A stretch of DNA of 64,000 nucleotides from Dryas octopetala. Lineage: Eukaryota; Streptophyta; Magnoliopsida; Rosales; Rosaceae. A program made the position numbers and the translations under genes. Position 1 is the first letter of the stretch; each line of letters opens with the position of its first letter. The notes below the pieces were generated by a model. The model searched no databases, was not told the origin of the DNA, and saw only the letters and a list, made by a program, of their open reading frames with translations. The stretch covers positions 1,178,001-1,242,000 of the forward strand of contig OY992838.1 in NCBI GenBank assembly GCA_963921425.1. Reading direction: 5' to 3'. Positions 55,321-64,000 of the stretch are shown here, one piece after another.

Positions 55321-58300
55321 TCATGGATCTGGATCACTTTCTGAACCAGGTTGCTTCCCAAATTTTCGCAATGCAATTGAGTATATCGTTTTCCTTCTCA
55401 CTGATGTTCCATCAGCCACTAATTTGACAGCCTATATGCACATAAGAGTTGTCAAACCCCTCTAGCTTCATCATCAAGAAACAGAACAAAAAAATAATAA
55501 CTAAATAAGGGGCAGAAAGGTGGTCAGGACTCATGATCAGACCCATATGCTGCAATTAAAGTCCATTATAATAAGTTAATTTACTTCCAATAATTTAGTC
55601 AGCTATCGGTTCATTGTAAATTTTCCTCCATGAAATGTTCCACTTTGATGTTATACTGTAAACAGTACAAGAGCAAAAGCTCCTAGCAAAACATTGAAAG
55701 TGCATTTCAACCACTAGTAGTTCTTATTTCAACATGTCATATTTTGCCAAAACCAGCCACCAATCAATTAGCAAAAACTAAAACAAAACAGCTTTAAAAA
55801 GATCTCAAGTACTAAAGACTCGTGATTTCAACTTCAAAGGAGTTATGCACAAGTCTAACGAATATGCAACAATCCCCAGAAATACTAAATTGTGTGAAGA
55901 GAACTTAGAATTTGGTATACCCAGAAAGAAGTCATTACCGTAGAAAGACTATGCCCACTGGAGATCAAATTTCTTAACTCATTCTCAAGCTGAGACTCTG
56001 ATGGAGTTTCAATCGGAGAATTTTCCTTCCCTTCAATTAATACTGTAATTTCACCTCTTGGTTGGTGAGTAGAAAATGCTACTTCTGCTTCCCCCAATGT
56101 ACCCCGCCAAAACTGATGAAGCAAAAAAATTGAGGACATGTCATAAAATAAGTTATAAGTCAAGATCACAACATGACATTAACAGAACTGCTAATTATAT
56201 TATGAAAATAGAAATGCAGGAAACTATATCATCAAAAAGCAGACTCGAACAATACTTGTGAAAACATGATATTGCAATTTTTCGTTTGTTAATATAATTC
56301 ATCACAAATGTAGCAGGGAAAAATTGTGCATATATTCAATAAGCTGGTCACCACTCACCAGTCAACATCACAGTCAATTTTCACCAACCCATCAAAGAAA
56401 TAGAATAAAGATATAATGGGATATGTCATAAAAAAACCTACCTCTTCATGCATCTTTGTCATTTCACGAGCTATCACGCATTTTCTGCATCACAATTATA
56501 TATAAAAAGTCATCCAATGATCTATTTGTGAAACCACTAAATCAGTAAATGCACATAAATTCACCCATGCAAGTTCAATTTGTAACTTACCAATAGCGAC
56601 CTAATAGCAAACTAAGCTTGAACAGAGCGAAAGCTCATACAAACAAGTCTCAAATATATTCCATTCTCCCCATGACTTTCCACATCAGGTTGAAGTGTAT
56701 GTATGAGCATGCATGCCAATACATGTGGAATGCATATACTAGTAAAATTGCAAGGCTAATTGATTATGCCCCAGATGAAGACTGAGATACTAGTTTCTCC
56801 AGCATCTCCTTATCGGAAAATCACCAACAAATAGGTCAACTGTGATCCCCTCCTCACTTTTTCCCCAACTACACAACACCCACAAACTCACGCAGACATT
56901 CTCTCTACCCTTCCAATTCCCCTCATAAAAGAATGTTATTGACTGTATTGAATGTCTCTTTCACCTATTCAGGCTACAGCTCTTCACATAGAACCAATCA
57001 TAGTTTAGTTCCATATTATTTTGAGCAATCTAGGTTACTTGCACATATGTGATCCAGGACTCTTGTATGCGTCTACAAGCTAGTTATAAATCAACATGGC
57101 ACCTTGTACATTCTTTAAAACCTAGCAATAAATCATATAATAGATTAAATTATCTTTAATGCAAAGAACAGATTTGACATTTTCACCATAACAAGATAAG
57201 TCAGCTGAAAAATAATAAATCATTCAATGAGTTAGGGAGGTAAAAAAAACATTTACCTTGTAATACCAAAAAGTGAAGAAGTCTCTTCAAGAAACTGAAG
57301 AAGCTTGTGGGGAGGTACAAAGAATATTTGTGTTGTCGCCTCATTTGCTGAAACCGTCAGCCTCTCTCTTCTAGATCCAGCATGTTTAGAGAGAAAACCA
57401 ACTACAGAAGTACAATTAGTATAGGGTTCTTAAATCCTGAACTACTCACGCCAATTCCACCAAGAAGAATGTAAGCAGCATCTCAATTTCAGGAAGAACT
57501 TACTAAATGTAAACTCATCAGTGTACAGGCCAGAGGCAGAGAGAGCAGCCACCAAAGCGGACGGCCCAGGTATAGGAATAACAGGAATATTTTCATTCAC
57601 ACATAGCTTTGCCTGCATCAAGACTTTATATTTATACATGCACCAATTCCATTCTCCACAATAAATGAAAAAGTAGAACCCTCAAGTTCACCACATTATA
57701 AACAATGTTTCAAGACACAACTACATTCTACATCTACATACAATATCATAGTAATACCGCTGAGCTACTTCTAAACCATTCTATTGAAGATACATCAAGG
57801 AAAAAGAATAGAATTGCTTAAAATATACCCAGTGAGAATGTGCACACCACATGAGGATAGATTTTTAGAAGAGGAATACATGAAGGATAACAAAACCAAG
57901 TAACCAACTCATAAAAAGCAGAATGTAGAGAGGGGGAGTCCTCACCAATTCCGTACCAGGATCACTGATGCCTGGCATCCCTGCGTCGGTTATGAGCGCC
58001 ACAATTCCACCTTCCTTCAATCTCTTTAACACGGTTTGCTCCCTTTGGGATTCATTGAATTTGTGATAGCTCAGCTGTAAATGTAATCTAAGAGAATAAA
58101 TTAAAATAATTCAAACTTAAAAAAAGGCAATCAAATGAAAACCCAAAAAAACTTCAAACTTACAAGGGGAGTTTTAATATTGTAATGGTGGAGCAACTTC
58201 CCAGAATGCCTAGTGTCTTCTGAAAGTATTACATGAGCTGATTTTAAGACACGTAGAGCCCTGCATTGCCAAAATTCACATCACACAAATAAATTATTCA

Positions 58301-58761
58301 CAAAACAAAAAAAAGGAAGAAGTGGGTTTCCATGTGAAATTGAGAGAGTACCGTAAGGTGATATCTTCGAGGTTTCCAATCGGAGTTCCTACTAGATATA
58401 GACCGGGTTTAAGAGGACCCTGAAATGGAAATTCAAAACACAATGTTTCAAAAAGAAGCAAAATAATGGTTTCGTTAACAAAAATGGGCAAAACAAAGCT
58501 TGGATTACCAACAAGCAATGAAGTGAAAGTGAAATTGAAGAGAAGGTAGTGAAGTGTTACTTGTTTTGACGATGGTTGGGGGATTGAGCCATTGGTGAAT
58601 TCTAGGGAGATTTCAGAGCTGGAACAGAAAGCAATCAGACCCAATTTATTAGGACAGAAAGAGGGTGACGTCTGCAACGTCTGAGTACGGACCGAGTTAG
58701 GGAGTGCGGACCACCGCCAGGAGAAACAAACCGCCGGAGAAGGAAGTCTTCGCGTAAACAT
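55321..58761 (-). CDS. RsmI-like rRNA small-subunit methyltransferase (tetrapyrrole methylase family)
   Basis: Nine exons on minus: 58561-58761, 58352-58419, 58164-58260, 57946-58074, 57504-57612, 57257-57401, 56442-56484, 55939-56112 and 55321-55431. The phases agree and give 358 residues. After a transit-like N-terminus of about 60 residues comes LKPGLYLVGTPIGNLEDITL, the RsmI signature, then VILSEDTRHSGKLLHHY, SYHKFNESQRE, VALITDAGMPGISDPGTEL, VIPIPGPSALVAALSASGL, GFLSKHAGSRRERL, REMTKMHEEFWRGTLGEA and RGEITVLIEGKE. Bacterial RsmI 2'-O-methylates C1402 (E. coli numbering) of 16S rRNA, so a plastid or mitochondrial 16S role is likely. The helical tail (KLVADGTSVRRKTIYSIALRKFG) is the DNA-binding-like end of RsmI. 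A LINE-type insertion ends 65 bp upstream of the start codon. Confidence 0.93.
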
Positions 58762-58826
58762 TTGTTCCCTCTGGAGGGAAAAGTGAAAACACAACCCGAT
58801 AGACCGTTTTCGATACGTATACAGAT

Positions 58827-59743
58827 TTTTTTTTTTTTTTTTGGGCAAGTGTGAAGAGATTCATTAAAGAGGCACCAAGCCAGGAAAAAACAACAAAAGG
58901 GCCAAGGCCCAAAGAAAAAACAAGAGAAAAACAGCCCAAACAAGAGGCCCAACTCAAGAAGAGAAGGTGCAGGCTGAGCTAAACAAGAAAAAAAGAAAAC
59001 ACGATAACCCTAATCCTGATACAGGGAGGAGCAGCCGCCGCCAAGACCGAATTCTGTCACCAACCACGCGGGTTCGCAGCGAGATGAGCCACAGCCACAA
59101 GCGCACTCCAGCCACAAAATAGCAACCAAAACCCAAACTGAAACCCCGACAAAAGCGCAAAAACCCAAACCAAAACTCACTAGGCAAACACCAAGATCCA
59201 AACATCACCTTCCAGAACGGCAAACATGGCCCCTGCAAAATGGAACAACACTGAGAGATGGGTATGTAATGGGGTGACGAGGACGAACCGCACGGCACCC
59301 ACTGAGACAACTCGCCGAATAGGCGGGTAAGGCAGGAGGAAGATCCATTCAGATTTGGGGTTTGAGGAGTGAGAAGGTTGAAGGAGAGAATGGTAATAGA
59401 GGTGAAGTACTGAGGAGGAGAGAGAGGGATGATGGTGTAGGCATGGAAATTTAGGGATTCAAAATGTGGTTTGCAGGAGAAAGGATTAGGAGATAAAAGA
59501 GAAAGAGTAAAGGGTAAAATAGCTCCCAAAGAAGAGAGAGGAGCTCCCATTAACAGGAGAGCAGCTGAGACAGAACTCAGGGAAGGAACACCCATTTCGG
59601 GTGGAAAACAAAGTAAAGAGAGAAGGGGCAGGAGGGAGAGGGACAGAGGAGCACCCCTCTCCTTCCTGAAGCTTGCTGGTGTGTGGAGGAGAGAGAACAG
59701 AGGTTTTTTGTTTCACAAGAGCAACTCACGCTTACACACCAGC
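58827..59743 (-). mobile_element. LINE-type (non-LTR) insertion, non-autonomous, 917 bp
   Basis: Flanked by an exact 18-bp duplication TTCGATACGTATACAGAT (58809-58826, 59744-59761). The left inner edge is a run of 17 T, that is, a poly-A tail for an element on minus. The DNA before the tail (read on minus: GGGCCTTGGCCC, then TGAATCTCTTCACACTTGCCC) resembles plant L1 3' ends. No reverse transcriptase or endonuclease is coded, so it is a truncated or internally deleted copy. The 18-bp repeat is still perfect, which suggests a fairly recent insertion. It lies just upstream of the RsmI-like start codon. Confidence 0.85.
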
Positions 59744-59761
59744 TTCGATACGTATACAGAT

Positions 59762-62018
59762 AAACACGCAAATTTTAGGAACGCGTTCGGAAGACGCTAA
59801 TTCATTCAGCACCTTCTTGAATTGTAGTGTTTTAATTGGACCCTGCTCTTGCAGACACGTGTCTTTTTCCAAAATATGCTAGAAATGCTCATACTATTCT
59901 CACCCCCAATTCCTATTTTTCAACCATTTATTTTATCACCCACCATCAAATTTTAAAAATTATTAAACCACTCATCCCACATTCCCACCGGCACCCCCCC
60001 TATATTTCCAAATTACCCTTATCACTTTTCTTTCACTTTGTCCAACGTATAACTCTGACCCTAGTCCTTAAGAAAATAAAAATAAAAGGGTTAATTTTAG
60101 TTCAGTACCTCAAGTTTACTTCAAATTTCAATTTAGTACCCCATGTTTAAAATTTTGCAATGTCATACCTCATCTTTCCAATTTGTTGCAATGACATACC
60201 TCCGTCAGTATGGCTCTCTTAAATGCTGATGTGGCACTTATATGACACTCCCACAATGATGACTGGATGTCACGTAGTCTGATAACAGGCCACGTCATGC
60301 CACATGACATAAAAATAATTAAAAATCTAAAAACATATATGGCACGTAATTATTAATTTTTTTCTTTCAATTTTTAGATTTTAAATTATTTTTTATGTCA
60401 TGTGGCATAATGTGTCATGTTGTCAGACCACGTGGTATCTAGTCAGCATTGTGGGAGTGCCACGTAAATTCCACATCAGCATTGAAGAGATTTTTTAACA
60501 GTCATACTGACGGAGGTATGACATTGCAACAAATTGGAAAGATGAGGTATGACATTGCAAAATTTTAAACATGAGGTACTAAATTGAAATTTGAAGCAAA
60601 CTTGAGGTACTGAAATGAAATTAACCCAAAATAAAAACTACCATGGCACAACTCTCAGCCTCCCATAGTAAGCAAAGCTTTGCTTTTGGAAAAATCAATG
60701 GCTAACTGATGCTCCCAGAGTTCATTCATGAAGATCAATGAAGCTTATCTTAGTGACTAGACTTCATGCTTTCTCATTTTAAGTTACTCCATAGTCCATA
60801 CCTTAATGGCATGTTGGCACACATTTGATATGATATTTCTCAAACTAATTAGTCCGAGTGCATCTCTCATTTCCTTAATAGTATTCATGTACTAATTTTA
60901 AACAAAATCTTACAAAAGGTAAGTTGAATCATGAATATAGGTTGAGATGGAGAGAAGTAGATGCTCCTTATAATGCTTAATTAAGTGTAGCACCCCACTT
61001 GTGTGGGTGTTGTACATGTGATGTGTCAGCTAAATATGATTAGTTGGAAAAGTCCCAAAAGCATTATCCTAATGTGAAACATCTTAAACCTACCTATGCA
61101 AGTTCAATTTGTAAGGAAATGAGAAGATCGAGGAGATGATGAAGTTTATAATTGGAGAGATGGGAGAGAAGAAGTGAGAAAGAAAGTATAAAAAGAAGAT
61201 GAGGTGAGGGAGGCTAGACACTGGTGTTGGGTTCACGTACATGACTGCGCATGTAAAAATTGTTTTCTTACCAAGACCAGGAAAGTGTGAGAAGGCTTTC
61301 GGGTACAGCTAAACAAGCTAGCGTGAACACGAACCAGTAATTAACCAACTTGTGAGCCGTGTCCACCCCCTCTCTCCTAAGTCCTAACCAACTTATGAGC
61401 GCCGCATATTTGATGTGATTCAGTACTTAAAAAATAAAAACTATCTGCTATTCACCTTCAAAGTTCACTACTAGAACTGATTGTGGACTTAGCAGTTAGC
61501 ATAACGCTACCTTCTAGCTAGTCCATTTATTGTCAAGTTTCAGGCCAGGCCCATTCAGAAGTCGACAATCTCCAACCCAAGTTTCAGGCTAGTCGATCCA
61601 TTAATAATAATTCTTTCACTTTTACCGTTAATTTCTTTCTGTTTCTATACTTTTCCACTTCTATCCACTAGTCATCACTTATGATTCCTGAGTAATCTGG
61701 AGTATAAGAGAGAATGAGAGAAAAAGAAATTTAGTAGTGACAGGACTCTGGCATACCAATGGAGCAAGAACTGAAGGCCAGATTTTTAATAACCCTCTCA
61801 ACACTAAAATCAACATTGCAAATGGTAGACTTAAACTTGGAACAAATGCTCCCATCCATTGTCTAGAAAATCCTTTACAAACTTAACTTAATCACCTTCA
61901 TAACTCTTTCTTGGTTCGTGAAATAGTGACCACATAAATTTCAAATCAAAATCAAACTTAGACTTGAATTGCATTACTGCAAAGCCATATCTGATAATAC
62001 ATCTTCTCCCTCGCTCCT
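59762..62018. other. Intergenic between RsmI-like gene and BEL1-like gene
   Basis: Original upstream DNA of the RsmI-like gene, a Mutator-type MITE (60088-60627), then AT-rich DNA and the 3' UTR of the BEL1-like gene. No gene seen. Confidence 0.6.
60088..60627. mobile_element. Mutator-like MITE (palindromic, 540 bp)
   Basis: Ends GGGTTAATTTTAGTTCAGTA and, inverted, TACTGAAATGAAATTAACCC. The arms pair for more than 200 bp (TACCTCCGTCAGTATG; CAATTTGTTGCAATG; ATGTCATGTGGCAT), with few mismatches outside the loop. A 9-bp duplication AAAATAAAA flanks it (60079-60087, 60628-60636), though low in complexity. Terminal GGGTTWA and the following TTTAGT are shared with the MITE at 5984, so the two may be one family. 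Confidence 0.85.
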
Positions 62019-63718
62019 TTAATCCTCTGTGTGATCTGTGATACCTTCACCGATCATGGAACCACTGGCTAAAGGATTCGAGTCCTCTGAAGAGTCCCCA
62101 AACTCTTCTTTGTACATTTCTTCTATCATAGGTTTCCACAGCCGAACCCGCGCATTTATGAACCAATTTGAAACCTGAAACAGGCACAATGACGCCCATA
62201 TTGACATCAAGTTATAAAAGAATCACGGCACAAAATGAATTAGCACCTATAATATATATATATTTAATTGGGACATAGACAAAATTGTTGGGAATTACTT
62301 GGTTCTTGGTCAGGCTTGTTTGTGATGCCAACAGTAGCTTCTCAGAGTCATTTGGATAACTGCATGAGAAGCACAAGTAAACACCATATGCATATAGTAG
62401 TTTGGATGAGTCACAATAAAAGGGTGGTTAGTTTTGGATTCCTTACGGGTGGAGAAAGTGTTCAAAAAGCCAACTGCGAAGAATTACCACAGAGGTCTCT
62501 GGCAGCCCTCGAATTGGTCTCCAAGCTTGGCGTTGGCTCTGGAGAATCCCAAGCTGTTGAAGAGACATTCTTTTGTGTCTACACTCTCTGTCAAACAAGC
62601 TAAGTTGTGATAGTCCACTGCTGAGTTTTGGTACATCTTGCAACAACTTTCGTTTTTCAGCATATATATGGGCAACTATGGCATCTCTTAAGCTGCAAAA
62701 ATGCCTGGACATGGCCTTGAGTGCAAGAGCTGTGTAAGACTTGGCTGCTCCTGCACCTACTACCATCTCAAATGAAGACATCACTTCTTCCATTTGATGG
62801 TAGTACCTCTCACTTCTGTCCTCAACCTGAAAATAGCAGAGAAAGCATCAGACAAAACAATTCCAAGATGAAAAAAAAAAAAAAACCAATGAACTAAGCA
62901 TCAAGATTGTATACACCCGCCTCTTCCAGCAAAGCAATAAGGTTTGCAAGTTTGGCTTGAAATTCATGTTTGTCAGCGAATAGGAGCCCATTGCAGCACA
63001 ATTCTGTTTTCAATTCAGAAGCAAGACCCATAGCACCTCTCCGACCTCCACCATATAACTTTCCAATATGCTTTTCATTGCTAATGTCAATCTCTTTCCC
63101 ACCAACATTAACAATCTCTTCTAAGAGGGATTGAGCTGGCTTTAGATATCTTGAATTCCCAATGATAGCAGCTAAAGATTCTGTCCCATACGAAGTGGAA
63201 CAAGATCGATTTAGTGAGGTTGAAGATGAAGGAAGCGCACTGCCCATGAAAGAGTAGTCATCGCTTACATGTTGATCAACTCCTGGATTACAAGCCTCCC
63301 TTGCTTCTTCTCCACACATAAAGTGATTGGGGCTTATGAGGTCTGAATTCATGGACCTCTGCCTATATTGGACAGAAGGGACAAGCATGTGTGAACCAAG
63401 GGACAGTGAGAGCCTCTGGGCTTGGTTCTCCATTGCTGCTGCTCCAGGAAGATCCATCAGATGCCTTGTGTGGTTCATATCTGATTCCTCTGCAACTGTA
63501 TGATGATGAGGAGCTTGAACAAGGTCTATTGACCTCGACATTCTTTCCCCAAGAGAATGAATGCTGGGCAGTACTCCAAGAGACTGAGGGAATATGTTGC
63601 TGCTTCGAAAAGAAGACCCATAAGCATCAAGGTGTTGTTGACCAGTAATGGAGTCTGAGATAATGAATTGGTGTAGAATACTTGAAGCTGGATTTGGAGG
63701 GGAGTCTTGTGAAACCAT
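62019..63718 (-). CDS. BEL1-like homeodomain transcription factor
   Basis: Four exons on minus: 62921-63718, 62447-62826, 62299-62359 and 62019-62174; 464 residues. N-terminal Ser-rich region, then the SKY box ([18 protein letters not shown], about residue 190) and BELL domain ([34 protein letters not shown]). The TALE homeodomain comes from exons 2-4: [36 protein letters not shown] with the three extra residues PYP, and [24 protein letters not shown] proteins pair with KNOX partners to set meristem and organ identity. The first intron would start with GC, not GT (see findings). Reading on past it reaches a stop after eight codons, so the intron is required. BLH3/BLH10 are the likely Arabidopsis relatives by position. 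Confidence 0.95.
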
Positions 63719-64000
63719 TGTAACCAGAATTTAGAAGCTAAAAGCTATCAAAGGGTTTTCAACTTGTCATGAACAATAGCAAGATGTATATGTCAAGTAA
63801 CAAAGCAATGATCTGGAAATCTATGCAACCGACAGAAATTTAATATGAAGTAGTAAACCATACAGTGGCAAAACAAAGAATGAAAATTCCCTATTTACTG
63901 GCTTTGTAAGAAGCTAAAGTTGGGGTTTGCATGTGTGGTAAAATGCTTGACCAGCCCAGATATAAGTAGTAGTTGGGTCATAAAGTAGAAGGGCATCTCA
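63719..64000. other. 5' UTR/promoter region of BEL1-like gene (partial)
   Basis: AT-rich DNA upstream of the BEL1-like start codon, cut by the window edge. BELL genes often have a 5' UTR intron, so the promoter may lie outside. Confidence 0.5.

Noticed and set aside
58954-59595. 213-residue reading frame on minus
   Set aside because: It lies in the LINE-type insert, has no reverse transcriptase, endonuclease or other domain, and ends in low-complexity sequence.
56560-61120. A shared 19-20 bp string (TGCAAGTTCAATTTGTAA) at 56570 and 61098
   Set aside because: Too short and isolated; flanks do not match, so no repeat family can be claimed.
63391-63648. 85-residue plus-strand frame
   Set aside because: Antisense shadow of exon 1 of the BEL1-like gene.

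Overview
This is a 64 kb piece of eudicot plant nuclear DNA. It is AT-rich, with large introns and plant-type GT-AG splice sites, and every gene is a plant family. The gene set fits a rosid, but nothing I can see fixes the genus. Gene models were built by hand by joining exons with matching splice phase. There are no rRNA or tRNA genes that I recognise, no CRISPR array, and no bacterial-style operons.

Layout. (1) 1-5 kb, minus strand: the 5' part of an organellar Obg GTPase gene and a complete GID8-like LisH/CTLH protein gene. (2) 6.6-14.8 kb: two tandem papain-granulin (XBCP3-like) proteases on plus, then an intronless plastid LON-domain protein on minus. A 133-bp decayed piece of the LON gene lies between the proteases and marks the join of a local duplication. 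(3) 18.2-24.8 kb: an h-type thioredoxin (plus) and a 19-exon beta-galactosidase with a C-terminal lectin domain (minus). (4) 27.7-37.6 kb: two tandem triple-jacalin lectin genes and an intronless DYW-type PPR gene (plus). (5) 37.6-50.4 kb: a gene desert with a fresh 402-bp palindromic MITE, a CACTA MITE and a complete 5.4-kb PIF/Harbinger transposon with a transposase and a Myb/SANT partner gene. (6) 50.4-63.7 kb: cytokinin oxidase (plus), an RsmI-like rRNA methyltransferase (minus) with a LINE-type insertion just upstream of its start codon, and a BEL1-like homeodomain gene (minus).

From memory, the block LON / Trx h / DYW-PPR / jacalin / BEL1-like matches a run of neighbouring loci near At1g19700-At1g19740 in Arabidopsis. 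CKX5 and BLH3 lie close together in the paralogous At1g75400 region. The gene order is therefore an old core, diluted here by lineage-specific insertions (beta-galactosidase, proteases, transposons).

The most unusual material is structural. The window holds a readable duplication junction with a later microhomology-flanked deletion, and a protease copy whose leader region has been replaced by retroelement-like sequence. It also holds several transposons with exact target-site duplications, lectin genes whose first coding exon is just ATG, and a BEL1-like intron that seems to use a GC donor.
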